Shown: one piece after another, positions 10,453 to 23,191 of the stretch
How the letters are laid out: each line of letters opens with the position of its first letter
Numbering within the stretch: position 1 is the stretch's first letter
Assembly (NCBI GenBank): GCA_019426215.1
Contig: CM033396.1
Span: forward strand, 22,149,101-22,213,100
Direction: 5' to 3'
Origin: Buddleja alternifolia
Lineage: Eukaryota; Streptophyta; Magnoliopsida; Lamiales; Scrophulariaceae
DNA length: 64,000 nt
The notes under the pieces: generated by a model
What the model saw: the letters and a program-made list of their open reading frames with translations, nothing else
Databases searched by the model: none
Told to the model about the DNA's origin: nothing
Program-made: the position numbers and the translations under genes

Positions 10453-10750
10453 CGGCGCCTGGGCGCGCGTCAGCTGGCACCTAGGCGTAGTGATGCGAAA
10501 CTCAATTGGCCTTTGGTGTTCAGTCAACGCTTGGGCGTGGGTCATGCGCGCGCCTGGGCGTGATTTGGTGGTGCTCAGGCGCCATGATGCGAAACGAAAT
10601 GTTCTGCTGGCCTCCCTCGACGCCTAGGCGTAGTTATGTGGCGCCTAGGCGTGATGTGAAATAGCGCCTGGGCGTGAGTTTGCGAATAGTATTACGAACT
10701 TATGGCGAGCGGCGCCCAGGCGCGGAAAGGAGTAGCGCCCAGGCGTGGAA
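10453..10750. repeat. GC palindrome array in the GY1 pol/env-like spacer
   Basis: Repeated GGCGCCTGGGCG, GCGCCTAGGCGT and related sequences alternate with TGATGCGAAAC tails. This is the same unit design as in the LTR array but at a non-LTR site. Confidence 0.8.
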
Positions 10751-10888
10751 TCAGAGGGTTGAAATTTCAGTCTATTTCCTGCAACACAAAAAGAAAAACG
10801 CAATGATTAAAACCAACAAAAAGAGATGAAACACAAGGAAATAAAATAAACTAGCTGAAAACACGAAAAGACAAGAATGAAAAGAGAG

Positions 10889-10906
10889 CTTGGGTTGCCT
10901 CCTAAG
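10889..10906 (-). other. Conserved hairpin 42 nt after the GY1 pol stop
   Basis: The sense strand reads CTTAGG-AGGCAA-CCCAAG, a 6-bp stem with one mismatch and a 6-nt loop. It lies 42 nt after the pol stop (10949). GY2 has the loop, position and 3' arm unchanged. Confidence 0.65.
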
Positions 10907-10948
10907 AAGCGCTAGTTTATAGTCGGTAGCTCGACTTGAGACATAAGA

Positions 10949-13900
10949 TCATGGAGGATCCTTGAGGCAGATGGACACCTTGTCCAGTGGTCCATCAATC
11001 CCCATATAAGGCTTCAATCTTTGAGCATTTGTCATGAAGGTTTGCCCAGTGTCCGTTGTGAGCTCCACTGCACCTGAGGGATATACGTGGGATATAAGAA
11101 ATGGGCCAGACCACCGTGACTTGAGCTTCCCGGGAAAAAGTCGGAGTCGAGAGTTGTAAAGGAGAACTCTCTCTCCTTCTTGAAACTTGCGGGGAAGAAT
11201 GTGTTTGTCATGCCACATTTTTGTGCGTTCCTTGTAAAGTTTAGCATTCTCATAAGCTTGGTGGCGCCATTCCTCGAGCTCATGTAATTGGAGCAATCGA
11301 TGTGTACCTACAAGTGTAGGATCAAAATTGAGAAATTTGATAGCCCAAAATGCACGATGCTCAAGCTCAACCGGTAGATGACATGCCTTTCCAAAAATGA
11401 GGCTATAAGGGGACATGCCAATTGGGGTTTTAAACGAGGTTCTATAAGCCCATAAGGCGTTATCTAGCTTAAGAGACCAATCTTTCCTAGATGCATTGAC
11501 CGTTTTTTTAAGAATGCGTTTAATTTCCCTATTAGACACCTCCACTTGCCCACTTGTTTGAGGGTGGTAAGGAGTTGAAATTTTATGCCTTACCCCATAC
11601 TTTTTCAATAAGTGTTCGAATTGCTTGTTGCAAAAATGGGTGCCCCCATCACTAACAATTGCTCTAGGGGTTCCGAAACGAGAGAAAATTCTTTTCCTTA
11701 AAAATCACGTAACCACCCGAGCATCGTTAGTGGGCAAAGCCTCCGCTTCAACCCATTTAGAGACGTAGTCGACCGCAACAAGAATATACTTATTTGAACA
11801 AGAACTCGGGAAAGGTCCCATGAAATCAATACCCCAGACATCAAATAACTCACACTCAAGCATGCTATTCAAAGGCATTTCAAGTCTATTAGAGATATTA
11901 CCCGTTCGTTGGCACCTATCACAAGATTGGACAAACAAAAATGCATCTTTAGAGAGTGTGGGCCAAAAGAAACCCGATTGGAGTACCTTAGCCACTATTT
12001 TAGAAGGCCCAAAATGGTCACCTACCGACATGTCATGGCAATGAGCTAGAACCGATGCGATTTCTTCCTCGGGAATACATCTTCGAATTAGGTCATCTGC
12101 ACAAATCTTAAATAGATACGGTTCATCCCACAAGTATTTCTTCACATCAAATAAGAATTTCTTATTTTGATGAAAAGTAATATCCGGAGGAAGAACTCCC
12201 GTGACAAGGTAATTTGCAAAATTGGCATACCAAGGAGTATCATTATGAAGAATAGCATACAATTGCTCATCGGGGAACTCCTCACAAATTGGTTTATCAT
12301 GCATGCACTCGGGGGTAGGGGTCTCTATTCTAGACAAATGGTCGGCAACCACATTTTCCACTCCTTTCTTATCCTTGATTTCTATGTCAAATTCTTGGAG
12401 AAGCAAAATCCACCTAATAAGTCTAGGTTTGGCATCCTTTTTGGCAAGCAAATACTTAAGGGCGGAGTGATCGGTGTACACAATCACCTTGTTCAAAACG
12501 AGATAGGAGTGGAATTTATCAAATGCAAATACTATAACTAGTAACTCTTTTTCGGTGGTTGCGTAATTCATTTGCGCCTCATTAAGAGTTTTGCTAGCAT
12601 AATAAATGGTTTGAAATACCTTCCCCTTTCGTTGGCCAAGTACCGCCCCCACAGCGATGTCGCTAGCATCACACATCAACTCAAATGGTAAACTCCAATC
12701 GGGAGGTGCCATGATGTGGGCGGATATCAACCGCTCCTTCAAAGTTAGGAATGACTGAATGCAAGAAGAGTTGAAATCAAACAGTGCATCTTTAATAAGT
12801 AAGTTAGACAATGGTTTTGCAATTTTGGAAAAATTCAAGATAAACCTCCTATAGAAACCGGCATGCCCAAGGAAACTCCTCACGACCTTAACTGAGGTAG
12901 GAGGAGGAAGTTTCTCTATGACCTCAATCTTGCTTGGTCTACTTCAATCCCTCTATGAAAGACCTTGTGACCTAGCACAATCCTTTCCTGAACCATGAAA
13001 TGGCATTTTTCCCAATTTAAAACAAGATTGGTTTCCTCACAACGTTTCAAAACACTGGTCAAATGATCTAGACATGAATCAAAAGATGTTCCAAAAATAG
13101 AAAAATCGTCCATGAAAATCTCAAGGAACTCCTCGACCATATCATGAAAAATTGCCATCATGCATCTTTGAAAGGTGGCCGGGGCATTACATAAACCAAA
13201 TGGCATCCTTCTATAAGCAAATGTGCTATAAGGACAAGTGAAAGTCGTTTTCTCTTGGTCCTCGGGATCTATGGCAATTTGATTATAGCCGGAGTAACCA
13301 TCGAGAAAATAATAGAAATCGTGTCCGGCTAACCTTTTGAGCATTTGGTCGATGAAAAGGAGGGGGAAATGGTCTTTCCGGGTGGCATCATTTAACTTCC
13401 GATAATCGATGCATACACGCCACCCGGTAAGCATACGTGTGGGAATTAATTCATCATTTGCATTTTTAATCACAGTTATGCCTCATTTCTTAGGAACTAC
13501 ATGAGTAGGACTTATCCATGCACTATCAGAGATAGGGTAGATTATACCTGCGTCGAGCAACTTAATAACCTCTTTCTTTGCTACCTCTTGTATTTGTGGA
13601 TTGGACCTCCTTTGCGGTTGACGTGTAGGCTTGGCGGAGTCCTCCATGAGTATTTTGTGCATGCAAATAGCGGGGCTAATGCCTTTAATGTCCACAATTG
13701 CTCATCCGAAAGCTTTCTTGTTGGCCCTCAAAACTCCCACAAGTTGCTCTTCTTGGTCCCCTGTCAAAGAAGATGAGACAATTAAATGCAGTGTCTTATT
13801 ATCATTTAAAAACACGTATTTCAAATGTAAAGGCAACGGTTTAAGCTCAAGGGTAGAGGCCTCTTCAATGGAAGGCCGGGGAGAAGCCGAAAGTGATCGC

Positions 13901-14713
13901 TCTAACTTTTCAACCCCCATGACATGGTAAGGAAGTTGCTTTTCTAGTCCACAAACAATTTCCAATTTCTCCTCACTCGCCGAATCGACATCTATGGATT
14001 GCAAAAGACATGCCTCTAGCGGGTCATCTACCATGTGTTCCTGAGATGTCTCACCAATCAAAGTGTTAAATGCATCGATACGTAAGCATGAATCATGATC
14101 ATATAGATGTTTAAGCACTTTAAATACATCAAATATAACCTTTCGTCACCCACATGAAGAGTTAACTTACCATCGGCGACGTCTATGATTGCCTTGCCCG
14201 TGGTGAGGAAGGGTCTCCCTAGAATCAATGGTACTTCCACATCCTCTTCCATGTCGAGCACCACGAAATCTACCGGAAAATAAAATTTGTCCACTTGCAC
14301 AATTACATCTTCAATGATGCCCTTCGGATGCTTAATTGAACGGTCCGCCAATTGTAAGGATATCAAGGTAGGTTTGGGCTTCCCTAGACCGAGCTTCTTG
14401 AAGATAGAGTAGGGGAGGAGATTGATACTTGCTCCCGAATCAAAAAGCACCTTGTCAAAGTAAGATCACCAATAGTGCATGGTATGGTAAGGCTCCCGGG
14501 GTCTTTGAGCTTGCGAGGCAATTTGTTGAGTAAGACGGCCGAGCACTCCTCAGTTAAGCAAACAGTTTCGTTTTCCTCCCATTTTTGCTTGTTAGAGAGA
14601 ATATCCTTGAAAAACTTCACATAGTTCGGCATTTGCAAAATAGCATCCACCAAAGGAATATTGACCTTCACCTCACGAAGAATAGATAGAATACGGAGGA
14701 AACTCGGATCCAT
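10949..14713 (-). pseudogene. GY1 pol (protease, RT, RNase H, integrase), broken
   Basis: Domains in sense order: a linker ending in the IPLVDAILQMPNY region; aspartic protease with FDSGAS (about 14440); RT with [12 protein letters not shown] and FMDDF (about 13105); RNase H with [12 protein letters not shown] and TTEKELL; integrase with the zinc region (CDRCQRTG), [18 protein letters not shown] and a Glu in [12 protein letters not shown]. The ORF is split by frameshifts near 14455, 14120 and 12890, and by in-frame stops near 13700, 13480 and 11703, one at a Trp position and one at a Gly position conserved in GY2. It cannot make active enzymes as it stands. Confidence 0.9.
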
Positions 14714-16410
14714 CTCCTTCTTTTTCTTCTTCTGTGCATTTGGGAAGGGAAGACGGATCTCAATAGGAGGAGAAGGAGCTGGACTCGAAGAGCTAGAACT
14801 TGAAGAGACAGGGAACGACGCCTGGACGCTGGTACCAGCGGTTGGGCGTGGAACATCTGGCGCCTGGCGTGTATAACCTTGCGCTCAGGCGCGGATGTGC
14901 GAAGCATTTCCTGCTGCTGGGTCATGTCTGGCGCCTGGGCGCCATCTGAAGCACGCCTAGGCACGGATGTGCGAAGCAAAGTTTCAGGAGTGGAGTTCAC
15001 CGGCGCCTGGGCGTGTGTAACCTCGCGCTCAGGCGCGGGAATGCTGACAGGATCACATTCAACCTGTTTCCCACTTCTCAAAGATATGGCGTGGCATTGT
15101 TCTTTCGGGTTCTTTTCCGTGTCACTTGGTAGAGTCCCCGGGGCTCTATCATTTACCGCGGAGGAGATTTGCCCTATTTGTGTCCTCATATCCTTCATCT
15201 CCATGAACATGTCCTTCATCATGTTACGGAGTTCATTGATCGATGTGTCTAATTTCCTTATATGATCATTGAGTCGCTCGTCGACAGTAGGAGGTCGTGC
15301 TTGCCCTTGCCCTTGTACATTGGGATTGCCTTGCCTCGAAGGCAGGTTGTTGAAAGGAGGCCTAGGAGGTTGGTAGATGCCCGGTTGTGCATTTGGTGCG
15401 AGGTTTGGTCTCTTCGGGAAGTTTTCGGGAATGTGAAAATTCAACCATTGTCGATGGTGATTCCCAACAAAGTTCACGTCTACAACCTCCGGTTCGGGGG
15501 CACCCACTTCTTCTAAGTCTTGAACACACGTAACCCTTCGATTTGGTGGAGGAAGCTCGTCATCATCTTCGGGGTATAGCTCATCCTCCCTTGCCATTTG
15601 CTCAAGTTTCATCCACACGGTTCTACTATCGAGGCCCAAAAAGTCACCACTGGCTCCCACATTGAGACGGTGGCGAATCCGAGATCGTACTCCATTGTAG
15701 AAATGTTGCACTTGCTCGTCTCGGATATAATTGTGATCGGGGCACTTCCGTAGCATACTCTTATACCTTGCCCACGTGGATGCTAAGGACTCGTTCCTTG
15801 ATTGTTTGAACCCCTTAATCTCGCTTCGAAGTTCGTTGATTTTTGATGGAGGGAAGAATTTATTAAGAAACTCATCCACGAGATCGTCCCATGTTCTAAT
15901 CGATTGCGGAGGCAATGACTTGTACCAAAGAGTAGCCTCATCTTTTAAAGAGAAATGAAATAGTCGGAAGCGAATGGCATCAATATCTCTTGGGTTGAAT
16001 TGCATGGTCGAGATCACAGTCTCAAAGTGATCAAGGTGGTCATGAGGTGAGTCCCTTGAGTCACCATAAAATGGCTGCGCTTGCACCATCCCGAACATAT
16101 GAGAGGGATTTTGGAAATTAGGAGTAGCAAATTCCAGAAAGATAACAGGTCCCGGAGTAGAGTGTACCCGTGGTGGTTGATTACCGCGAACCGATTGAGG
16201 AGGCGGTGGAGGTGCCGGTTGCATAGCTTGGAATAGGTTTTGCAACCATTCCCTATTCTCCGGAAGATTCATATCGGGAAAGTTCCCATTTGGAATAGGA
16301 TTGAAATTGTGGGCCATTTCTCGAGCTCGTCTACTAGCCCGAAAAACGCGTTCTATTTCTGGCTCGAAACCGTGTAATGGCTGGTTGGAGGAGCGGGTCA
16401 TGCACCACAA
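14668..16410 (-). pseudogene. GY1 gag (Athila type)
   Basis: The 580-codon open stretch starts at ATG 16410 with MTRSSNQP, as in GY2 (MTRSSQSK). The retrotransposon Gag region (about residues 120-270) has WDDLVDEFLNKFFPPSK and RSEIKGFKQ. A probable coiled coil of Met/Leu/Asp heptads follows (about residues 395-420), then LRSGKQVE. I find no CCHC zinc knuckle, unlike GY2. From about residue 455 the protein is Ala/Pro/Arg-rich because the coding sequence carries a GC palindrome array (14818-15041). A frameshift in an A/G-rich run near 14720 separates it from pol, which in this lineage normally continues in the same frame. Confidence 0.85.
14818..15041. repeat. GC palindrome array inside GY1 gag
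   Basis: Variants of GGCGCCTGGGCG and GCGCTCAGGCGCGG, each with a GATGTGCGAAGCA tail, occur three times in 220 bp of open coding sequence. The same unit is in the LTRs and in the pol/env-like spacer. Confidence 0.8.
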
Positions 16411-16544
16411 CCCAACCTATCAATAAAACAAGAAAAACAAAATTAGACTAATACGAAAAATAAAAGAAAAGAAAAGAAGTAAACACAAGTAAGAATTATG
16501 AAAACGTAAAATGAAAATCAAAAACTAAAAAAAAAAAAAAAAAG

Positions 16545-16562
16545 TCCCCGGCAACGGCGCCA
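16545..16562 (-). other. Primer-binding site of GY1 (tRNA-Asp type)
   Basis: The sense strand reads TGGCGCCGTTGCCGGGGA, a few bases inside the 5' LTR end. It matches the tRNA-Asp 3' end used by Athila/Tat elements. A run of about 16 A follows in plus text to its left (16527-16543), within the short leader. Confidence 0.85.
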
Positions 16563-16568
16563 AAAACT

Positions 16569-18109
16569 TGACACGCTAATAGCTAACGTGCTTTGGTAGC
16601 AAGTGCACTAGTCGTGCGTAGTACTAAATGGACAAAATAAGTCCGGGTTTTCGAACCACGGAGACTTGGATTTTAGCTTTAGATTTTCAATAAAATAAAC
16701 GACAAATAAAGTAAATTGCAAGAATTGATTGAGTAAACGAAGGATAAAAGAGGAAACGGGCTATAGATTAAAACTCACATATGATAAATAACTAAGGCAC
16801 ATGCGACGACCAAATCTACTCGTCAATATATATGGGTTACTCCTCGAATTATTAGACTCCTATTGCTTTGGTGGAAACTCCTTAGTTAACTATTACCCGA
16901 TGTCTCGGCTCATAATAATCCTATGATTAATTGACGGTTCTCTAAATATGTCTATCCGGAAATCTAATCAATAACCACGCATTAACGTTCTAGAGTTTCC
17001 CTGGATGAACCCGGCTAACAGCACCCGGAAATCTCTACCTATTTTTAGGGGCAATTCCTCATTTGTTTCGGATGATGTGTTGATTCCTTTGAACCCTAAT
17101 CTATCTTCTCTCGAATGACTAGATTAGGCAAGATAGCAAGCATATGTTGATCAAGCACATGATTGTGATAAAAGCACAAAATCAACACACAAAGCAACAG
17201 GAAAATTAATACGAAAATTAACTTCACATATATTGATTTGTAAATTAGGCCTTCACATGGCCTTAGTTCCAAAAAATCAGCTCATCGTCAATAAGTCAAG
17301 AAGATCTAGAACAAACATATACATAGTTATTAACATAAACATGTAAATGAAATGCAAGTAAACTCCCTAAGGCTTAAATAAACTCCCTAAGGCTTAAATG
17401 ATGATGAATCCTTGCTTGTAGCTTCAATCTCTAGCTCAATCTCCCTTCTTCCCCTTCTTAGAGTGATGAAAAGATGGCTCCAATCTTAGAAAATGGCCTC
17501 CCAATTCCAAAATTCGAACCCCCATTCAGTGCTGAAAATTTCCATAAATAGGTTCCAAAAACGGTTACGACGACGCCCAGGCGCGGGTGCATCGGCGCCC
17601 AGGCGCTGCCGACGTGGCACTATTGTCTTGGGGAAAAATTAAGGGAGACGCCCAAGCGTGATTTCTGGCGCTCGGGCGCGGGAGTGCTCAAGTCTAGGCG
17701 CGGAATGTTTGGCGCCTGGGCGTGCGTCTGCGCAGCTTTTGTCTTCAGTAATCGTCTGGCGCCTAGGCGCGGGATCTTTCACGCTTGGGCGCCGTGCTGC
17801 AAAACTTCACTTGTCCGGCGCCTAGGCGTGGTGAATCTCACGCTTGGGCTCCGGTCTGCGAAGCATGTCCTGATGTAATTGGCTGGCGCCTAGGCGTGGT
17901 GAATCTCGCGCTTGGGCGCCAGTCTGTGAAGCATCTTGGCATGAACTTGTTTAATACGTCATTTTTCCGCCCTTTCTCCGTTTGCATCCATTTACAACCT
18001 GAAATCTCTCCACACACGGATTAAACGAAAATGTGCAAGAGTCAAGCGATAAATAAACCTAAACCATAAACAAAATGGACTTCAAAACACGTAAAAACGG
18101 CTCTTATCA
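16569..18109 (-). repeat. 5' LTR of GY1
   Basis: The 1,541-bp direct repeat of 5355-6866 has a ~19-bp tandem duplication (AACTCCCTAAGGCTTAAAT) near 17366-17400 not present in the other LTR. The GC palindrome array is at 17572-17935. Confidence 0.92.
17572..17935. repeat. GC palindrome array in the GY1 5' LTR
   Basis: This matches the array at 6329-6690 unit for unit with scattered substitutions, mostly transitions in CG-rich positions. Confidence 0.85.
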
Positions 18110-18504
18110 TGGGTCGTTGTCAAATCTGATCTTTTTGACTTATCCATATGCTACCTTTAGCGATGAAAATAATGCATGATTTTCAGAGAAAGTTACTTAG
18201 CATTAAAGTGGAATTATTCTTAACGCTAAAGTTATTTTAAGAAAGAACATTTAATCGTTGTTGCGAAATAATGCTTTTATTTTATTAGTGATCAAATTGT
18301 CATGCATAAAAGTAAACGCTAATGATCAATGCATAAAGTTTTCAAAGTCATTTTTGATTATAGTCGCTTACAAATTGGAATAAGTACAATTTTAAAGTTC
18401 CCCCTAAAATTGATAACTCATTTCAATTTTGAAAACTCTTTAGACATTATAATAAAGTGAATTCCCCCTAAATTATATGCCTATAAAAGTATGATGCTCC
18501 ATGA
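18110..18504 (-). other. SV1 spacer after pol, with two internal polypurine tracts
   Basis: No gene. Sense-strand AATTTAGGGGGAAT (18474-18462) and TTTTAGGGGGAAC (18410-18397) lie 31 and 95 nt after the pol stop. SV3 and SV4 have the same pair at nearly the same distances. Confidence 0.7.
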
Positions 18505-21500
18505 TTAAGCGTTTAAATCAATCATACCTAATTCACTTGTCAAAGTGAGAAAATGTTGTTCGTTGAGTGCTTTGGTGAAGATATCTGCCAATTGTTTGCC
18601 AATTCCAATAAAGTGCATGGATATATCTTTCTTTTGAACATGATCACGCAAGAAATGATAGCGAATATCAATGTGTTTAGTTCTAGAATAAAGGACTGGG
18701 TTTTGGGTCATAGCCAAAGCGCTTTGGTTATCACAATAGATTGGGGTAGGACCTAAGAGGATTCCATAATCTTTAAGTTGTTGCCTCATCCAAAGGATTT
18801 GTGCACAACAGCTACATACTCGGTTTTAGCAATAGAAGTCGGTATGGATTGTTGTTTCTGACTATGCCACGTAACCAATCTATCACCTAGAAATTAACAT
18901 GTACCACTAGTACTTTTTCTATCTATTTTGCATCCTGCAAAATCTACGTCTGAATAACCAATTAGTTTAAAAGGAGAGTCCCTTGGATACCACAAGCCCA
19001 CATTTTGTGTTCCTTTTAGGTATTTAAGGTTTCTCTTGGACCAATTACGTGTGACTCTCTAGGATCAGCTTGAAAGCGTACACACATGCATACTGAAAAC
19101 ATAATATCAGGTCTACTAGCGGTAAGATAAAGAAGTGATCCAATGATACCTCTATAGTTTGTAATATCAATTTTCTTCCCACTTTCATCTTTATCTAACT
19201 TAAGCGTTTGGCTCAGTGGAATTTTTGAAGATGATGCATTTTCCATACCAAATTTCTTAATCATGTCTCTTGTATATTTAGCTTGGTTTATAAATATGCC
19301 ATTAGGGAGTTGTTTAACTTGTAATCCTAAGAAGAAAGTTAATTCACCCATCATGCTCATTTCAAATTGATCTTGCATCATTTTCGAAAATTTCTCACAC
19401 AATCCCTTATTAGTAGATCCGAGAATAATATCATCAACATAAATTTGGACTAAGAGAATATCTTCATTATGAATAATTTTAAATAACGTTGTGTCAACGT
19501 TGCCCTTTAAAAAGCCTTTACCTATAAGGAAGATAGAGAGAGTGTAATACCATGCTCTTGGTGCTTGTTTAAGGCCATAGAGTGCCTTATCCAATTTGTA
19601 GACCATACTTTTGTCATGGTTGTTGATCAATCCTGGGGGTTGCTCCACATATACCTCTTCTTGGAGTTTACCATTCAGGAAAGTACTCTTCATGTCCAAT
19701 TGATACACTGTGAACTTGTTGAATGCGGAAAACGCTAGAAATATCCAAATCGCTTCAAGACAGGCTACTGGGGCATAGGTTTCATCAAAGTCAATACCCT
19801 CTTCTTGACAATAACCCTCAGCAACTAATTTGGCTTTATTTCTTATAACAATACCATCTTCGTCTATTTTGTTCCTGAAAACCCATCTAGTCCCAATAAC
19901 TCCTTGGTGATTTGGCCTGGGAACTAGTGTCCGAACCTTACTACGCTGAAATTGGTTAAGTTCCTCTTGCATCGCTTCTACCCAACTTGAATCACTAAGT
20001 GCTTCATCCAATTTCTTTGGTTCCATTTGAGATAGGAAACTTACGAACATGGCCTCATTAAGTGTAGCGCCCTAATCCTTACAGGTGCTCCAATATCTCC
20101 AATTACTAGTTCTGGTGGATGGTCTCTAAGCTATTTTCGATCTAGTTGAAATGGGTTGAGAGACTCTTGATCATCAATCGCTTGACCCTCATTTGTCTCT
20201 TGCGCAATCGCTTCATCATTCACAATTCCAATTTGCTCTTAATGATCATTCTCTTCAGGATCATCAGCATTTTTTGCAATATCATCATTGAGAACGTCAC
20301 GAGTGACCTTAGGATTGGGCACAAAGATCTCATCATCCTCATCATCATCACTATTGTCACCAAGATTGATTTGTAACGCTTGTTGGGTAAGATCTTCAAT
20401 TCCTACATCATCAATATTAACCTTACTCGGTTCTTGGTTAGCATCATTAAACACAACATGAATGGATTTTTCAACCTTCGATTTGATCTTATTTAGTATG
20501 CGAAAACTCTTTTCATTTTTGGCATAGAGTAGAAAGATTCCCCCATCTGCTTTAGGATCAAATGTCTTTAGATGGTGAGATCCATTGTTATGAATGAAAC
20601 ATTTTGAACCAAATACATGAAAATACAAAACGTTAGGCTTACGCCTCTTCTATAATTCATATGGAGTCTTTTCATATTGCTTGTTGATCATACACCAGTT
20701 CTGAGTGTAGCAAGTGGTATTGATTGCATCGGCCCAAAACCTTTGAGGCCGCTTGGACTCAGCTAGCATTGTCCTAGCGGCTTCTTTAAGCGTTCTGTTC
20801 CATCGCTCGACAACTCCATTTTGTTGAGGTGTTATAGGCACAAAATACTAATGGAGTATTCCAAAATTTGTACAAAACTTCTCAACAATAAGGTTAGTAA
20901 ATTTAGTTCCTCTATCGCTTCTAATTCTTGTCACCTTTAGATCTTTTGAGGTTTGTAATTGATGAATCAGCGATGTGAGCTTGGCACTAGTTTCATCTTT
21001 GGACGCTAAAAATTCTACCCATGTATAGCATGAGAAATCATCAACTATCACTAGCGAATACTTTTTACCACTAACACTCATGATTTGAATAGGATCAAAC
21101 AAATCTAAATGCAATAGTTCAAGAATTCTAAAAGTAGATAGATGCGGTTTCTTCTTAAAAGATGATTTAACTTGTTTACCCATTTGACATGCATCACATA
21201 AGCGATTTTTTTGAAAGGAACCTTTAGGTAATACCTCTACAAGATTTAGCGATATTAACTTAGAGATTGCCTTAAATTTGAGGTGGTTCATTTTTCTATG
21301 CCATAACCAACCCAATTCATATTGACTCTTACCAACAAAGCATGTAGGGTTGTTATCGATTGTTGAACCCCAATCTACCAAATAAACATTATGTGTTCTT
21401 TTTCCTTTCAATTTAGTAGATCCAATCTTAGTGTCGTTAATATAGTAAAAGTCACTAGAAAATATAACTTCAAAGCTGTATCACAAAATTGACTACTGTT

Positions 21501-21592
21501 CCATAAATTATACTTAAGACCCTCAACATAATATACGTCACTTATCATGACGTTCGCCCAATGAATGATACTTATACCTTTGTGATGGTCCC
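18505..21592 (-). pseudogene. SV1 pol, integrase to RNase H part
   Basis: The minus-strand order is pre-integrase zinc region ([18 protein letters not shown]), integrase core (DLFDPIQI, RSDRGTKF, PQQNGV), RT ([28 protein letters not shown]) and RNase H ending SELGMIDLNA at 18505. Frameshifts or stops fall near 21412, 20845, 20645, 20235 and 19016. The 5' end of this part abuts the solo LTR; protease sequence resumes beyond it at 23032. Confidence 0.9.
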
Positions 21593-23031
21593 AAGTGGCA
21601 TACGAAGGGTTTAGAAGGGGGGGGGGGGGTTGAATAGACCCTGAAGTCTTTTTTGACTTTTAAAAATTCGTATTACTTTTGAAGATTCTGAACGCTTGGT
21701 AAGCTGAGCGCTAGGTCAGGTGCTTAAGATAAGATAACTTAAACTTAGTGATTTCAACAATTAACAAAGTAGGATAATGTCTTAATTGCTTAATTAGGGT
21801 TAGCACAGCGGAAATAATTTTAAAGCTTAGCATTCTTCTTTAACCAAATAGTCGCTTAACCGTTTTAATGCCTTTTTAAAGATATAATATAAAATTGTAA
21901 AGTAAAGCAATATAACAGTAAATAACACAAGATATTGTAAGGCTCACCAGGTGATGTAATCCCAGCTACGTCCTTCTTCTCCTTTACACTCGGAGGAATT
22001 CCACGAAATTGATTATCGAAAGATCACACAGAAGTTTCTATAAAATAGAGGATAGGGAAGATGATCTTGAGCTCCTTGATCACACAAACTTCAGCTCCAA
22101 AAAAGAACTTCTTCAACAAGCTTCTCTCACACATAAATGCTACTTGTAGAGTCAGCAACTTTCTCACTCAGATGAAAGAGGTTGAGGGTTTTGTCACGGG
22201 TTTGTTTGATTTTAGAAATTTCAAACAAATTGGGATATCTCAATAGGAGTGTAGGGTTTTTCTATGAAGATGTTTGAGATATCTTTGGCTGTCTTTGGAA
22301 TGTGTATGAAAAGCTTGAAGGATTTTTGCCATGGATTTTGTAAGCTTTTCTCTCAAATAATTTCAGCAAAGTTTAGACCTTTTCTTGTGCATGTACGTGT
22401 GTAATTAGGGTTTACTGGAGGGTACTATTTATAGAAATTTCTTGGGATTTGTCCGTTGGACACCTGCAGGCGCGTGTCTCTCAAGCAGCGCGTTAAACAG
22501 TCCCTTTTCTGACATTCCTTAATTTCTGCTATTTCCAATTGGACAAGAGCAGACTTTGAACTCTGAATCTTGACAGTCTAGTCAAAAGGTGTCTTGTCCA
22601 CAAGTCATAATAGCTTATCACATTTAATGCTTTTGAATTTATTTCCCGTTGGAAATAAATGTTCGTTGATGATTGCATTTAAATCCTCCATGACTTGAGA
22701 ATTTATTTCAGGTGAATCTGATCCTTAATCGCTTGAGTAACTTGAGCGCTTGATGCAACAACCCTGAAACAGTCCTTTAGCATTTGACAGACGCTAAGAA
22801 CAAATCTTCATCTTCTCTTGACTTCAGACGCTGATCTTCAACTTCATCTCTGATGGACTCACCTAGAATTCTATCAGCAACTAAAATAAAAATTACAAGC
22901 CTAACAAAATAATAAACTTTCTAACGCTTATACAAATGTTCTATGAAAGCATAAACTTACATTTTGATGGGATCTAACATAAAATCTTATTCTTGTCATA
23001 ATCAAAACATCTAACATGAAATTTCCTAACA
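21593..23031 (-). repeat. Solo LTR of the SV family inside SV1 pol
   Basis: The 1,439-bp LTR runs TGATGGTCCC to CCTAACA in plus text, with CTTTG directly on both sides (21588-21592 and 23032-23036). A perfect duplication around a lone LTR shows integration followed by LTR-LTR recombination. It has the palindrome (22451-22461) and TATA box (22425-22433) at 17-nt spacing and lacks the MITE of the SV1 LTR. Confidence 0.93.
22425..22461 (-). promoter_or_regulatory. Solo LTR promoter core
   Basis: Sense-strand GTCCAACGGAC (22461-22451), 17 nt, then TATAAATAG (22433-22425). Confidence 0.6.
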
Positions 23032-23178
23032 CTTTGGTTTTACCTTATCGAATATAACTTGAGGACCATTGGTTGCACGATAGTTGATTAAGAAATCCTT
23101 TGAGCCTGTCATGTGCCTTGACGACCCACTATCGATGTACCAAATTGATGTATCAGTGTTGGCTCTAGATACCTGCAT
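23032..23178 (-). pseudogene. Start of SV1 pol (protease N-part)
   Basis: Pol starts at ATG 23178-23176, 13 nt after the gag stop and in the +1 frame, with the protease DSGSSRHMTG motif soon after. The solo LTR cuts it at 23032 and pol resumes at 21592. Confidence 0.8.
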
Positions 23179-23191
23179 TTAAAGGGAAGTT

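Larger units (their letters stand above)
9848..10948 (-). other. GY1 spacer between pol and the env-like ORF
   Basis: Non-coding. From the pol side it holds the conserved hairpin (10906-10889), a second GC palindrome array (10453-10750), a GA run near 10384-10402 and an AC-rich stretch before the env-like start. Confidence 0.7.
5355..18109 (-). mobile_element. GY1: Athila-like Ty3/gypsy element, minus strand, decayed
   Basis: This is a complete 12.75-kb element: 5' LTR 18109-16569, tRNA-Asp-type primer site, gag, pol, an env-like-position ORF, a long 3' non-coding region, polypurine tract, 3' LTR 6866-5355. Flanking pentamers are TGGGC (5350-5354) and TGGGT (18110-18114), a duplication with one mismatch. 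It sits in the SV1 spacer between pol and the third ORF. The LTRs differ at a few percent of sites plus a ~19-bp duplication in one, so it is clearly older than GY2. Gag-pol carries several frameshifts and stops. It belongs to a family rich in GGCGCCTAGGCG-type palindromes. Confidence 0.9.

Noticed and set aside
21593..23031. Solo LTR read as the 5' LTR of SV1
   Set aside because: It lies inside pol, has pol on both sides and its own CTTTG duplication.
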